DNA of 64,000 bases from Sphingomonas kaistensis (GCF_011927725.1 NZ_JAATJC010000001.1:1185001-1249000), one strand, 5' to 3'. Positions 6,937 through 16,411 are shown, counted from the stretch's first letter. The notes: generated by a model from the letters alone, not told the origin. Numbers and translations are program-made.

Positions 6937-7632
6937 ATGGCGGGCGCGATACGCGCCGAGAGCAACAGTGAAGGCGGGCGGGCTTACGTGAACGACGATC
7001 TGGATAATCAACCGGCGGAAGCGGCCCGGGCCGAGCCCGTTCCGCTGTCAGATCCGGAATTCAAGACGCAGCTGGCCCAGGTCATTCCGCATCTTCGCGC
7101 GTTCGGACGGTCGCTGTCCGGAAGCCGCGATTTGGCCGACGATCTGGTCCAGGAAACCCTGCTCAAGGCATGGGCCGCCCGCAAGCGGTTCCAGGCCGGC
7201 ACCAACATGCGGGCGTGGACCTTCATCATCCTTCGTAACCTGTTCCTCAGCCAGATGCGGCGTGCCCGCTTTAAGGGCGAGTGGGACGAGATCACCGCCT
7301 CCAAGCTGCTTGCCGCACCCGCCAGCCAGGATCGCCATGTCGAGCTTGGTGATATGCAGCGCGCCCTGCAGCACCTGCCGCAACCGCAACCGCAGCGCGA
7401 AGCGCTGATCCTGGTCGGCGCGGGCGGATTCGCCTATGAGGAAGCGGCCGAGATCTGCGGCTGCGCCGTGGGCACGATCAAGAGCCGCGTCGCCCGTGGC
7501 CGCGTCGCGCTCGAGCAGTTGCTGTCGGGCGGCAAGCTGCCCAGCCGCCGTCAGCACAAGACCGACCCCAACAACAGCGTGCTGTCGCAGATCATGGGCG
7601 AAGTGGATGAGCTGGCCGGGCCACGCCACTGA
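6937..7632 (+). CDS. ecfG: ECF sigma factor EcfG
   Basis: Extracytoplasmic-function sigma factor (ECF15 type) that directs RNA polymerase to general-stress promoters. Sigma-2 is seen at DLADDLVQETLLKAW, with the -10-recognising segment MRAWTFIILRNLF. Sigma-4 is the helix-turn-helix around AYEEAAEICGCAVGTIKSRV. ATG 6937 gives 231 residues and has GGAG at 6927-6930. A GTG at 6988 would give a more typical 214 residues, so the first 17 residues are uncertain. A strong terminator follows at 7663. Activity is held by NepR and released by PhyR. Confidence 0.93.
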   Translation: MAGAIRAESNSEGGRAYVNDDLDNQPAEAARAEPVPLSDPEFKTQLAQVIPHLRAFGRSLSGSRDLADDLVQETLLKAWAARKRFQAGTNMRAWTFIILRNLFLSQMRRARFKGEWDEITASKLLAAPASQDRHVELGDMQRALQHLPQPQPQREALILVGAGGFAYEEAAEICGCAVGTIKSRVARGRVALEQLLSGGKLPSRRQHKTDPNNSVLSQIMGEVDELAGPRH

Positions 7633-7662
7633 ACCTGCTCTGACAAAGACCCCAAAAAAACA

Positions 7663-7701
7663 GGCCGTGTCCCGGGTATTCCCTGGAACACGGCCTTTTT
7701 T
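7663..7701. terminator. bidirectional intrinsic terminator
   Basis: Arms GGCCGTGT (7663-7670) and ACACGGCC (7688-7695) pair perfectly, followed by six Ts rightward and by a run of seven Ts on the leftward transcript. It closes the ecfG unit and probably also the convergent gene at 7741-7929. Confidence 0.85.
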
Positions 7702-7740
7702 ATATTTTACGCCAACAACCGGATTTCGCCGGAAAGGGCA

Positions 7741-7929
7741 TCACCCCAGACGCGCCAGCAGTTCTTCGAACTGGCGGTCCTCACTGCCTGCGGGGACAGC
7801 CGCAAAGGCTCTCCGCAGGGCAGCGGTGACACCGGCATGTGCAGGCGGTAGCTCGACCCTGATGATACGTCGATCAAGCTGGGAAGTCGTGAGCACCGCC
7901 GCCGCCTTATTGTCAGGTGCGGGTTTCAT
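7741..7929 (-). CDS. 62-residue hypothetical protein
   Basis: Small protein starting MKPAPDNKAAAVLTTSQLDR and ending EDRQFEELLARLG; it reads like a compact alpha/beta or helical domain with no membrane segment. I recognise no family. ATG 7929 is chosen because the open frame upstream overlaps glnE, but its ribosome-binding site is poor. It is convergent with ecfG, shares the two-way terminator and diverges from glnE. The start is uncertain. Confidence 0.55.
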   Translation of the reverse strand: MKPAPDNKAAAVLTTSQLDRRIIRVELPPAHAGVTAALRRAFAAVPAGSEDRQFEELLARLG

Positions 7930-7995
7930 TTGCGAGTTCAACGCAGAAAGGCGTGTTTCGTTTCTCTGTACGTCGGCTGAGCGACGGAACGGCGC

Positions 7996-10680
7996 ATGAC
8001 TGAGGCTTCGGCGACACTTCGGCGGGACGCATTGGAACGGGCGCGGCGCTGGTCGCCGTTCCTCCGCGGTCTCGCCGAACGGCACCCGGATCTTGTCGAG
8101 GCGTTCGAGCGACAGGGTAGCGAAGCCGCCCTTGCGATGGCCGACCCGGCCGAGCTTCCGGTCGCGGTCGGGTTGCGGCGGGCCCGCCAGCGGCTTGCCC
8201 TCGCGACGGCGCTCGGCGACCTGTCGGGGGAGTTGCCGCTCGAAGCGGTGACCGCGGCGCTATCCGACTTCGCCGACGCCGCCATCCATGCCGCCCTCGC
8301 CCAGGCCATCGAGGAGCGCACGCCCGGACAACCGGTCGCCGGCCTGACCGTACTTGCCTTGGGTAAGCTTGGCAGCCGCGAACTCAACTATAGTTCGGAC
8401 GTCGACCTGATCCTGCTATTCGACCCCGATACCCTGCCGCGCCGCGCCCGCGACGAGCCGGGCGCGGCCGCGGTGCGCCTCGGCCGGCGACTGGTCGAAT
8501 TGCTGCAGGAGCGCACCGCCGAGGGCTATGTCGCGCGCGTCGACCTTCGCCTGCGTCCCTCGCCCGAGGTGACGCCCATCGTCCTCCCGGTCGGCGCAGC
8601 CATTTCCTATTACGAAAGCTCGGCGCTGCAATGGGAACGGGCCGCCTTCATCCGCGCCCGGGCCTGCGCGGGCGACATTCCGCTGGGGCAGCGCTTCCTC
8701 GAGGAAATCCGCCCGTTCGTGTGGCGCCGCGCGCTCGACTTCGGGGCGATCGACGACATTCGCGACATCTCGCTGCGGATCCGCGATCATTATGCGCAGG
8801 GTCAGCTATTCGGCCCCGGCTATGACCTCAAGCGTGGACGCGGCGGGATCCGCGAGGCCGAGTTCTTCACCCAAGTCCAGCAACTGGTCCACGGTGGCCG
8901 CGAACCGGCGCTGCGGGCGCCCGCCACACTCGATGCTCTGGCCGTGCTTTCGGCGGAAGGGCGGCTCGACGAGGCGCAGGCCGCGGGAATCGGGGCGGCC
9001 TATCGCGCGCTGCGCACCGCCGAGCACCGGGTCCAGATGATCGACGACCGGCAGGAACATCGCCTTCCGGCCGGTGAAGCGCTGGAGGCGGTGGCGCGGC
9101 TTGGAGGTCACGACGGCGCGGCCGCCTTGCTCGACACGCTGCGTCCGCATGTGGAGGCTGTCGGACACAGTTTCGACAGCCTGGTCCGGACCCGCGACCG
9201 CCGCTTGTCCAATGATCCCGACCTTCTTCTCCAGGAACTCGGCGGGATGGGCTGGCCCCAGCCGGCCGAAGCTGCCCGGCGGGTCGCGGACTGGCGCACC
9301 GGCAAGGCGCGGGCGCTGCGCTCGCCGGCGGCGCGATCGGCCTTCGAGGGCATGTTGCCGACCCTGCTGCCCCGGATCGCCTCCGCGGCCGATCCGCAGC
9401 GCGCGCTGAACCGCCTGAGCGACGTCATCGATCGCATGTCGAGCGGCCTCAACTTCTTCCGCCTGCTCGAGGCCCGGCCGCAGCTTGCCGACCTGCTCGC
9501 GCTGATCCTCGCCCAGGCTCCGGCGCTGGCCGACCAGTTGGCCCGGCGGCCGACCCTGCTCGACGGGCTGATCGACGAAAGCAGCCTCGCCGAACTGCCC
9601 GAAGCCGACACGCTTGCCGAGCGCTTCCTCCTCGCCGTTCGCAACGATCCGCTCGATGCCGCGCTGGACCGCGTCCGGCGGCTGGTTGGCGAACGACGTT
9701 TCGCCCTCGGGGTGCAGCTGATCGCCGCGACCCGCGATCCGATCGCCATCGCCGAAGGCTATAGCGCCCTTGCGGAGGCCGCCGTGCGGGTGATCGCCGC
9801 CAAGGTCGGGGATGCCTTTGCCGAAGCGCATGGCCGGATCGCCGGCGGCGATCTTGCGGTGGTGGCACTGGGCCGGTTTGGGGGCAGGGCACTGACCCAT
9901 GCCAGCGACCTCGACCTCATCTTCCTGTTCGACGCGCCGGACGGTGCGCGCTCGGACGGTCCGCGACCGCTCGGGCCGACCGACTATTTCAACCGGCTTG
10001 CGAGCCGTATCGTCGCCGGCCTGTCGGTGCAGACCGCCGCCGGCCCACTCTACGATGTCGACACCAGGCTCCGTCCGCAGGGCGAGCAAGGGATGCTGGC
10101 GGTCAGTTGCCAGGCGTTCGCCGCCTACCAGCGCAACGAAGCCTGGACGTGGGAGCATCTCGCGCTGTGCCGCGCCCGTCCGCTTGCGGGAAGCTCCGGC
10201 TTCCAGGCCGAGGTCGCCGCGCTGATCCAGTCGATCCTGAAGGAGCCTCGCGACCCCGCAAAGGTCCGGCAGGACGCCGCTGCGATGCGGCTCGACATCA
10301 GCCGCCACAAGCCCCCGTCCGGACCTCTCGACGTCAAGCTCGGGCCCGGTGGGCTGGTCGACCTGGAATTCGCCGTTCACGTCCTGCAGCTGACCAGCGG
10401 TATCGGTCTCAATCCGCGCCTCGAACGCGCGCTTGCCGAACTGACGGAGGCGGGGTTGATCGACGAGGAGGCCGACCCCGACCTGCGCCTTCTCACCCGC
10501 TTCCTGGTCGTGCTTCGGCTGGTTGGCCCGGATTCCGCGGCGGAGGTGCCGACGCCCACCCGCGCCCTCGTCGCAAGCCTGTGTGGACAGAGCGACTGGA
10601 ATGCGCTGTTGGCGGCGCTCGACGCGGCGCGGACGCGGATCGCCGCGCGCTGGCAGCAGGTAAGGGAAGGCAAGACATGA
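7996..10680 (+). CDS. glnE: bifunctional glutamine synthetase adenylyltransferase / adenylyl-removing enzyme
   Basis: Adds AMP to glutamine synthetase when nitrogen is plentiful and removes it when nitrogen is short, under PII control. The 894-residue protein has two nucleotidyltransferase domains. The N-terminal one carries the motif GKLGSRELNYSSDVDLI near residue 118 (adenylyl-removing half). The C-terminal one carries GRFGGRALTHASDLDLI near residue 625 (adenylyl-transfer half). Both keep the D-x-D metal ligands. The length is slightly below the E. coli enzyme (946). Its stop overlaps the start of the peroxiredoxin gene (ATGA at 10677-10680). Confidence 0.96.
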   Translation: MTEASATLRRDALERARRWSPFLRGLAERHPDLVEAFERQGSEAALAMADPAELPVAVGLRRARQRLALATALGDLSGELPLEAVTAALSDFADAAIHAALAQAIEERTPGQPVAGLTVLALGKLGSRELNYSSDVDLILLFDPDTLPRRARDEPGAAAVRLGRRLVELLQERTAEGYVARVDLRLRPSPEVTPIVLPVGAAISYYESSALQWERAAFIRARACAGDIPLGQRFLEEIRPFVWRRALDFGAIDDIRDISLRIRDHYAQGQLFGPGYDLKRGRGGIREAEFFTQVQQLVHGGREPALRAPATLDALAVLSAEGRLDEAQAAGIGAAYRALRTAEHRVQMIDDRQEHRLPAGEALEAVARLGGHDGAAALLDTLRPHVEAVGHSFDSLVRTRDRRLSNDPDLLLQELGGMGWPQPAEAARRVADWRTGKARALRSPAARSAFEGMLPTLLPRIASAADPQRALNRLSDVIDRMSSGLNFFRLLEARPQLADLLALILAQAPALADQLARRPTLLDGLIDESSLAELPEADTLAERFLLAVRNDPLDAALDRVRRLVGERRFALGVQLIAATRDPIAIAEGYSALAEAAVRVIAAKVGDAFAEAHGRIAGGDLAVVALGRFGGRALTHASDLDLIFLFDAPDGARSDGPRPLGPTDYFNRLASRIVAGLSVQTAAGPLYDVDTRLRPQGEQGMLAVSCQAFAAYQRNEAWTWEHLALCRARPLAGSSGFQAEVAALIQSILKEPRDPAKVRQDAAAMRLDISRHKPPSGPLDVKLGPGGLVDLEFAVHVLQLTSGIGLNPRLERALAELTEAGLIDEEADPDLRLLTRFLVVLRLVGPDSAAEVPTPTRALVASLCGQSDWNALLAALDAARTRIAARWQQVREGKT

Positions 10681-11132
10681 TCGAGGAAGGCGGCCGGGCA
10701 CCGGCACTCGAAGTGGAAACCAGCGCCGGCGAGCGCATCGACCTCGCCAACCCCGGTGGCAAGCTGGTGCTTTACTTCTACCCCAAGGACGACACGTCGG
10801 GTTGCACCCGCGAGGCGCAGGACTTCACCGCGCTTGCCGACGACTTCGCCGCCGCCGGCACCCGCGTCATCGGGGTGTCGCGCGACAGCGCCAAGAGCCA
10901 CGACAAGTTCATCGCCAAATATGACCTCAAGGTACCGCTCGGGATCGACGAGGGCCCGCTCAGCGAGGCGTTCGGGACCTGGGTCGAGAAGAGCATGTAC
11001 GGCCGCAAATATATGGGTATGGAACGGGCGACCTTCCTGCTCGGCGCCGACGGCACGGTCATCAAGGCCTGGCGCAAGGTCAAGGTGCCCAATCACGCTG
11101 CCGAGGTGCTGAAGGCCGCCCGCGGGAGCTAA
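10677..11132 (+). CDS. bcp: peroxiredoxin of the BCP/PrxQ family, single-Cys type
   Basis: Thiol peroxidase that reduces H2O2 and organic peroxides. The 151-residue protein has the thioredoxin-like fold and the peroxidatic motif YFYPKDDTSGCTREAQDF. The resolving cysteine usually found five residues after the peroxidatic Cys is Gln here, so recycling must use another thiol. ATG 10677 overlaps the glnE stop. An out-of-frame open frame across glnE was discarded. Confidence 0.93.
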   Translation: MIEEGGRAPALEVETSAGERIDLANPGGKLVLYFYPKDDTSGCTREAQDFTALADDFAAAGTRVIGVSRDSAKSHDKFIAKYDLKVPLGIDEGPLSEAFGTWVEKSMYGRKYMGMERATFLLGADGTVIKAWRKVKVPNHAAEVLKAARGS

Positions 11133-11157
11133 GCGCCGCCGCGATTGTTACGGCTCC

Positions 11158-11625
11158 ATGACAGAATTATTCGGGACCGACCGTTTCGATCTCTGGCCCC
11201 ATCTCGCCTCCCTGCTGCTGGCGTATGTGCTTGCGCTTCCGATCGGGTGGAACCGCGAAAAGGAGGAACGCTCCGCCGGCATTCGCACCTTTCCGCTGGT
11301 CGCCGTCGCTTCCTGCGGTTTCCTCCAGGCGTGCGAGGGGATCATCGGTGACAATCCCGAAGCCACCGCCCGCGTGGTCGAGGGGCTGATCACCGGCATG
11401 GGCTTCATCGGCGGCGGCGCGATCCTCAAGGTCAAGGACAGCGTCCGGGGCACCGCCACTGCGGCCAGCCTGTGGGTGACAGGGGCGATCGGGCTTGCGG
11501 TCGGCCTCGGCGCCATCGACGTCGCGGTGATGCTGACGGTTCTGGCCTTCTTCACCCTGTCGCTGCTCTCGCCTCTAAAAGGGCTGATCATTCGTGAACC
11601 GGGACCGCCGCCTGACAAGGAGTGA
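11158..11625 (+). CDS. MgtC/SapB family membrane protein
   Basis: Integral membrane protein of 155 residues with about four to five helices and the family hallmark [11 protein letters not shown] followed by [10 protein letters not shown] and [16 protein letters not shown]. Members include MgtC, tied to growth in low Mg2+ and acid, but most chromosomal copies have no tested role. The C-terminal regulatory domain of long MgtC proteins is absent. It lies 25 bases after the peroxiredoxin gene. Confidence 0.88.
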   Translation: MTELFGTDRFDLWPHLASLLLAYVLALPIGWNREKEERSAGIRTFPLVAVASCGFLQACEGIIGDNPEATARVVEGLITGMGFIGGGAILKVKDSVRGTATAASLWVTGAIGLAVGLGAIDVAVMLTVLAFFTLSLLSPLKGLIIREPGPPPDKE

Positions 11626-11696
11626 TACGGACCTTCGGGAGGACTGGCTTTTCCCCTCTGTCGTCTCTATCTCGCGCCCAACGTCAGAGGATTGAA

Positions 11697-12482
11697 ATGG
11701 CCGAGTTCACGCTTCCCGCCAACAGCAAGATCACTGGAAAGCCGCGTCACTACAAGGCGGAGGCCGGGGCCAACCGGGTCAAATCCTTCAAGATCTATCG
11801 CTACGACCCCGATACCGGCGAGAACCCGCGCTACGACACCTACGAGGTCAACCTCGATGAGTGCGGGCCGATGGTCCTCGACGCGCTGATCAAGATCAAG
11901 AACGAGCTCGACCCGACGCTGACCTTCCGCCGCTCGTGCCGCGAAGGGATTTGCGGTTCCTGTTCGATGAACATGGACGGAAAGAATGGCCTCGCCTGCA
12001 CCACCGCCATCGAGGACGTGAAGGGCGACCTGCGGGTCACGCCGCTGCCGCATTGCGACGTGATCAAGGACCTCGTCCCCGACTTTTCGCACCTCTACGC
12101 CCAATATGCCTCGATCGAACCGTGGCTGAAGAGCGCCAGCCCGGCGCCGAGCGGCAAGGAGCGGCTGCAGAGCCCTGACGACCGCGAGCATCTCAACGGC
12201 CTGTACGAGTGCATCCTGTGCTTCTGCTGCTCGACTTCGTGCCCGAGCTATTGGTGGAACGGCGACCGCTTCCTGGGGCCCGCGATTCTGCTGCAGGCCT
12301 ATCGCTGGCTTGCCGACAGCCGCGATGAAATGACCGGCGAGCGGCTCGACCAGCTCGAGGATCCGTATCGCCTGTATCGCTGCCACACGATCATGAACTG
12401 CGCCAACGTCTGCCCCAAGGGGCTGAACCCGGCCAAGGCGATCGCCGAAACCAAGAAGCTGATCGCCGAACGCGCAGCCTGA
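11697..12482 (+). CDS. sdhB: succinate dehydrogenase iron-sulfur subunit SdhB
   Basis: Electron-transfer subunit of complex II, passing electrons from SdhA flavin to quinone at the inner membrane. The 261-residue protein keeps the 2Fe-2S cysteines ([15 protein letters not shown] and GLAC) and the 4Fe-4S/3Fe-4S cysteines ([16 protein letters not shown] and [11 protein letters not shown]). ATG 11697 has AGAGG six bases upstream. sdhA, sdhC and sdhD are not directly upstream: the preceding gene is the MgtC-like protein, so they must lie elsewhere, or sdhB is separated from them. The next gene starts 52 bases on, after a small GC-rich hairpin at 12491-12515. Confidence 0.96.
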   Translation: MAEFTLPANSKITGKPRHYKAEAGANRVKSFKIYRYDPDTGENPRYDTYEVNLDECGPMVLDALIKIKNELDPTLTFRRSCREGICGSCSMNMDGKNGLACTTAIEDVKGDLRVTPLPHCDVIKDLVPDFSHLYAQYASIEPWLKSASPAPSGKERLQSPDDREHLNGLYECILCFCCSTSCPSYWWNGDRFLGPAILLQAYRWLADSRDEMTGERLDQLEDPYRLYRCHTIMNCANVCPKGLNPAKAIAETKKLIAERAA

Positions 12483-12534
12483 CCCTGCACCTCCCCATTG
12501 CTGCGCGGTGGGGAGCTTCCTAGAAGCTGCGCGC

Positions 12535-13002
12535 ATGGACGCACCTGAAGACATCGACAACCGCCCGTCCGGCGCACGCGAGGATCCCGATCACCCCGGC
12601 TGGTACAGCTGGATCGACCTCGATCCCGACAGCTTCGCGGCGCAGACCGGCAAGATGATCTTCCGTCCCGATGGGCCGGGCCGCGCGGTGGTTCGGATGT
12701 TCCCCGATCAGCGCCACCTCAACCTTGGCGGCAGCTTGCACGGCGGAATGGTGATGAGCTTCATCGACATGGCGCTGTTTGGCGGCGGCCGCTGCGCCGG
12801 GATGCGCCGCGCGCATTACGTCACTCTCGACCTCACCACCAAGTTCATGGGGCGGGGCGAAGCGGGCAAGCCACTGGACGCGCACGTCGAACTGGTCCGC
12901 CAGACCCGCAGCCTGGCCTTCCTCCAGGGCGTGGTCCGCCAGGAGGGCGAGGCCTGCTACAGCTTCTCCGGCACGCTGAAGAAGCTTCGCGACGTCACGT
13001 GA
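12535..13002 (+). CDS. PaaI-family hotdog thioesterase
   Basis: Acyl-CoA thioesterase-like protein of 155 residues. The hotdog motif NLGGSLHGGMVMSFIDMALFG, with the HGG turn and catalytic Asp region, is clear, followed by the VTLDLTTKFMGRG strand. The substrate cannot be read from sequence. ATG 12535 gives MDAPEDID; an in-frame extension of nine codons is less likely. The stop overlaps the zapE start (GTGA), so the two are probably co-translated. Confidence 0.88.
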   Translation: MDAPEDIDNRPSGAREDPDHPGWYSWIDLDPDSFAAQTGKMIFRPDGPGRAVVRMFPDQRHLNLGGSLHGGMVMSFIDMALFGGGRCAGMRRAHYVTLDLTTKFMGRGEAGKPLDAHVELVRQTRSLAFLQGVVRQEGEACYSFSGTLKKLRDVT

Positions 13003-14105
13003 CGGGAGCCGTCGCCGCCGCCTACGACCGCCTGCTCGCCGCAGGGGAACTGAAGCCCGATCCCGACCAGGCCCGCGCGGCTGCCGAGCTTGACCGGCTG
13101 GGGCAGGAACTGGCCATGCGCCGCGGTTTCTTTGCCCGGCTGCTCGGCCGGCGCCGCGATGTTTGCGGGGTTTACCTGTGGGGAGGGGTCGGCCGCGGCA
13201 AGTCGATGCTGATGGACCTCGCGTTCGATGAGATCGCCGTCGAGCCGAAGCGCCGGGTCCATTTCCATGCCTTCATGCTCGAGGTCCACGACCGGCTCCG
13301 GGCGGAGCGCGCAAGGGGGCATGGCGACCCGATCCCGGCGCTCGCCGAAGCGATCGCCGAGGAGAGCGTGCTGCTCTGTTTCGACGAGATGGTGGTCAAC
13401 AATCCCGCCGACGCGATGATCCTGTCGCGGCTGTTCACCGCCCTGCTCGAGGAGGGCGTGGCGGTGGTCACGACCTCCAACCGCTGCCCGCGCGACCTCT
13501 ACAAGGACGGCCTCAACCGCGAGCTGTTCCTGCCCTTCATCCACCTGCTGGAGGACAGGCTCGAAGTGGTGCCGCTCGACGGTTCGACCGACTACCGCCT
13601 CGACCGCCTGCACGGGGTGGAAACCTGGCACGTGCCCAACGGCCCAACCGCGACCGAGGCGCTGTCCAAGGCCTTTTTCAAGCTCACCGATTATCCGGTC
13701 GAGGACCGTGCCAACGTTCCCTCGGAGGAGCTTGCGGTCGGCGGCGGCCGCACGCTGCAAGTGCCCAAGAGCCTCAAGGGGGTCGCGGTCTTCTCGTTCA
13801 AGCGGCTGTGCGGCGAAGCCCGCGGCGCCGCCGATTATCTGGCGATCGCGCAGCGCTTCCACACCGTGATCCTGGTCGGAATTCCCGTCATGGGTCCGGA
13901 GAAGCGCAACGAGGCGGCGCGGTTCGTGACGCTGATCGACGCGCTCTACGAACATAAGGTCAAGCTGCTCGCCGCCGCCGACGCCGAGCCCGCCGCGCTC
14001 TACCCCGCTGGCACCCGCGCGTTCGAATTCCAGCGCACCGTCAGCCGCCTGGAAGAGATGCGCAGCACCGATTACCTCGCCGAGGGCCACGGCGCGGAGG
14101 GCTAG
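12999..14105 (+). CDS. zapE: cell division protein ZapE (AFG1-like ATPase)
   Basis: P-loop ATPase of the AFG1/ZapE family that acts on the FtsZ ring under stress. The 368-residue protein has Walker A GGVGRGKSMLMD, Walker B LLCFDEM and sensor TTSNRCPRDLY. It opens with a GTG overlapping the thioesterase stop. The length is normal (E. coli 375). In many alphaproteobacteria the gene neighbours mdh and suc genes, as here (mdh 2.5 kb downstream). Confidence 0.93.
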   Translation: MTGAVAAAYDRLLAAGELKPDPDQARAAAELDRLGQELAMRRGFFARLLGRRRDVCGVYLWGGVGRGKSMLMDLAFDEIAVEPKRRVHFHAFMLEVHDRLRAERARGHGDPIPALAEAIAEESVLLCFDEMVVNNPADAMILSRLFTALLEEGVAVVTTSNRCPRDLYKDGLNRELFLPFIHLLEDRLEVVPLDGSTDYRLDRLHGVETWHVPNGPTATEALSKAFFKLTDYPVEDRANVPSEELAVGGGRTLQVPKSLKGVAVFSFKRLCGEARGAADYLAIAQRFHTVILVGIPVMGPEKRNEAARFVTLIDALYEHKVKLLAAADAEPAALYPAGTRAFEFQRTVSRLEEMRSTDYLAEGHGAEG

Positions 14106-14159
14106 GGGAACGGCGGCACGCCCGGCCGGTTCTGCCTTCACGGCAAGAAGGAGAGGACC

Positions 14160-14534
14160 ATGCTTGGCAACGCCAACGCCACACCGATGATCGCGGTCGA
14201 GGAGCTCGACCGGGCCCGCCGCTTCTACACCGACGTGCTCGGTGCAAGAGAGGTCGGAAGCGTCGGCGAGGAAGTCGTCAACCTGCAGACCGGCGACACT
14301 CGCTTCGACATCTACCGGTCGCAATATGCCGGCACCAACAAGGCGACCGCGCTGACCTTTTCGGTCGACGACGTCGAGGCCGAGGCCGCCGAGCTCAAGG
14401 GCAAGGGCATCGCCTTCGAGCATTACGACATGGACGGGCTCGAACGGCAGGGCGACGTCTATGTCGCCGAGGGCATGAAAACCGCCTGGTTCAAGGATCC
14501 CGACGGCAATATCCTGAGCCTGATCGAAGGCTGA
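14160..14534 (+). CDS. VOC family protein (glyoxalase-like)
   Basis: Single vicinal-oxygen-chelate domain protein of 124 residues with two beta-alpha-beta-beta-beta modules (MIAVEELDRARRFYTDVLG and DPDGNILSLIEG are typical). The metal and substrate are not deducible. AAGGAGAGG sits just before ATG 14160. It stands alone between zapE and the peptidase gene. Confidence 0.85.
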   Translation: MLGNANATPMIAVEELDRARRFYTDVLGAREVGSVGEEVVNLQTGDTRFDIYRSQYAGTNKATALTFSVDDVEAEAAELKGKGIAFEHYDMDGLERQGDVYVAEGMKTAWFKDPDGNILSLIEG

Positions 14535-14602
14535 CAATTCGGGCGCTTGCTGCCGCGCCGCTGTCGACCTAGCCTCCCCCGCATCCCGGGGGAGGACCAA
14601 CC

Positions 14603-15979
14603 ATGCTGCTCACGTCACTGCTGCTCGCCGCCGCCCAGCCGGCCGCCGCGCCTCCTGCCTCGCCGCCTGCCAACCGGGCGGCCGAGCGCGCGCTCTTCAA
14701 GCAGATCGTCGAGATGCAGACGGTCACCGGCAAGACCGCCGAATTCCGCAAGCTGACGACCCTCCTCACCAGTGAATTCCGCAAGGCGGGCATGACCACC
14801 GTGGTCAAGGATCACGACGGCACCCAGACCCTGATCGCGCGCTGGAAGGCCCCGCGTCCGAGCGGCAAGAAGCCGATCCTGCTGCTTGCCCACATGGACG
14901 TGGTCGAGGCCAAGGCCGCCGACTGGAAGAACCCGCCGTTCGAGTTCCGGGAGGAGAAGGGCTTCTACCTCGGCCGCGGATCGAGCGACAACAAGGCGGC
15001 GCTGACCGGCGTCGTCCTCGCACTGCAGAAGCTCAAGGCGAGTGGCTGGGCGCCCAATCGCGACATCGTGGTGCTGTTCACCGGGGACGAGGAAACCGGG
15101 ATGAAGAGCGTCAAGCGCGCCTCGACCGAGTGGCGCGACCTCATCGACGCCGAATATGCGCTCAACTTCGATGCCGGCGGCGGGGCGCTTTACAAGGATG
15201 GCCGGGTCGACGCCTACTACCTGCAGATCGCCGAGAAGACCTATGCCGACTTCAAGCTGAGGGTCGAGAACGAAGGCGGCCACAGCAGCGCGCCGCGGCC
15301 CGACAATGCCATCTATGCCCTCGCCGGGGCGCTCAAGAACCTCGAGGAATATCGCTTCGAGCCGATGATCAACCCGGCCACCCGCGCCTTTTTCGAGCGC
15401 ATCGCGGCGGGCGACAAGGGCAGCTTCGGCGAGCTGGTGACGAAGTGGCTGGAGAACCCCACCGATCGCCGCACCGCCGACCTGCTTGAGGCCAATGAGC
15501 CCGGCTATACCCGCACGCGCTGCGTCGCGACCCAGCTCTCGGGCGGCCATGCCCCCAATGCCCTGCCGCAGCGGGCCGAGGCCAACGTCAATTGCCGGAT
15601 CTTCCCCGGAGTGAGCTTCGACCAGGTCAAGGCGGACCTGCAGCGGATCGCCGGAAAGGACGTGACGGTCACGCTTGACACCGACAGCAGCACCCCGCCG
15701 ACCGATGTCAGCCCACTGCGCGACGATCTTGTCGCGGCCTATCAGGCGGCGGTCCGGACCCGCTTCGCGACCGCGTCGATCATCCCCGTGCAGTCGGCGG
15801 GCGCGACCGACGGCGCCTACCTTCGCGCGGTCGGCATCCCGGTCTACGGGGTGGGCGGCCTGTGGGGCTACCTGACCGAGCCGAGCAACGCCCACGGCCT
15901 CGACGAGCGCGTGGTCGTCGAGGGCTTTCACGATCAGGTCCCGATCATCGCCGACCTGATCCGCCGCGTCGGCAGCTGA
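14603..15979 (+). CDS. secreted M20/M25/M40-family metallopeptidase
   Basis: Zinc-dependent exopeptidase of 458 residues. An N-terminal signal peptide (MLLTSLLLAAAQPAAAPP) implies export. Zinc ligands and catalytic residues of family M20 are visible: LLLAHMDVVEA (His, Asp), GRGSSDNKA (bridging Asp), FTGDEETGM (catalytic and ligand Glu), ALNFDAGGG (Asp) and the C-terminal SNAHGLDERV (His). A dimerisation lid domain sits between them. It probably trims peptides in the periplasm; substrate preference is unknown. A hairpin follows at 15991. Confidence 0.9.
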   Translation: MLLTSLLLAAAQPAAAPPASPPANRAAERALFKQIVEMQTVTGKTAEFRKLTTLLTSEFRKAGMTTVVKDHDGTQTLIARWKAPRPSGKKPILLLAHMDVVEAKAADWKNPPFEFREEKGFYLGRGSSDNKAALTGVVLALQKLKASGWAPNRDIVVLFTGDEETGMKSVKRASTEWRDLIDAEYALNFDAGGGALYKDGRVDAYYLQIAEKTYADFKLRVENEGGHSSAPRPDNAIYALAGALKNLEEYRFEPMINPATRAFFERIAAGDKGSFGELVTKWLENPTDRRTADLLEANEPGYTRTRCVATQLSGGHAPNALPQRAEANVNCRIFPGVSFDQVKADLQRIAGKDVTVTLDTDSSTPPTDVSPLRDDLVAAYQAAVRTRFATASIIPVQSAGATDGAYLRAVGIPVYGVGGLWGYLTEPSNAHGLDERVVVEGFHDQVPIIADLIRRVGS

Positions 15980-15990
15980 GACACGAAAAA

Positions 15991-16018
15991 GGGCCGCCCG
16001 GATCGCTCCGGACGGCCC
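15991..16018. terminator. stem-loop between convergent genes
   Basis: Arms GGGCCGCCCGGA and TCCGGACGGCCC pair with one mismatch around a four-base loop. On the leftward transcript it is followed by five Ts, so it best serves the RcnB-like gene; rightward the tail is weak. Confidence 0.7.
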
Positions 16019-16036
16019 CTGTTTCTCGCGAGCCGG

Positions 16037-16411
16037 TCAGCGCAGCAGGGCGCCGATGATCTGCTCGATGATTTGGGTCTGCGGGTCTACCCCGTAAAGC
16101 TGGCCCTGATCGTAATAATATTGGTTGTACGGATCGAGGCGATACTGCTGCCGCACGTCGTACGGGATCTGGTTGTAGGCATAGCGGTCATAGCCATAGC
16201 TCTGCGCGTAGCGCTGGCCGATCGCCAGCTTCTTTGCCTGGCCCGGCGGCAGGCAGCCGTTGTTCTTCTTCGCGAGGCCCGGCGGGCAGCCATAGTTTTG
16301 CGCATAGCCACCATGCTTGCCATGATTGCCGTGCCCGTTGCCGGGCTTGGCGGCGGCCGGGGCCGCGACGAAGGCGAGCGCTGCGCCCGCTAGGATGAGT
16401 GCCTGTTTCAT
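16037..16411 (-). CDS. secreted RcnB-like protein
   Basis: Exported protein of 124 residues with signal peptide [21 protein letters not shown]. The mature part starts with a His/Gly/Asn-rich patch ([14 protein letters not shown]) followed by two PPG-x-AKK modules ([24 protein letters not shown]), a pattern shared with periplasmic RcnB-family metal-homeostasis proteins. The rest is rich in Tyr and Gln. ATG 16411 is set by the signal peptide. The function is not established: metal binding is suggested by the His patch only. Confidence 0.72.
   Translation of the reverse strand: MKQALILAGAALAFVAAPAAAKPGNGHGNHGKHGGYAQNYGCPPGLAKKNNGCLPPGQAKKLAIGQRYAQSYGYDRYAYNQIPYDVRQQYRLDPYNQYYYDQGQLYGVDPQTQIIEQIIGALLR

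Noticed and set aside
12491..12515. Hairpin after sdhB as a terminator
   Set aside because: The stem CTCCCCA/TGGGGAG is only 7 bp with an 11-base loop and no T-run, and the thioesterase gene follows at once on the same strand.
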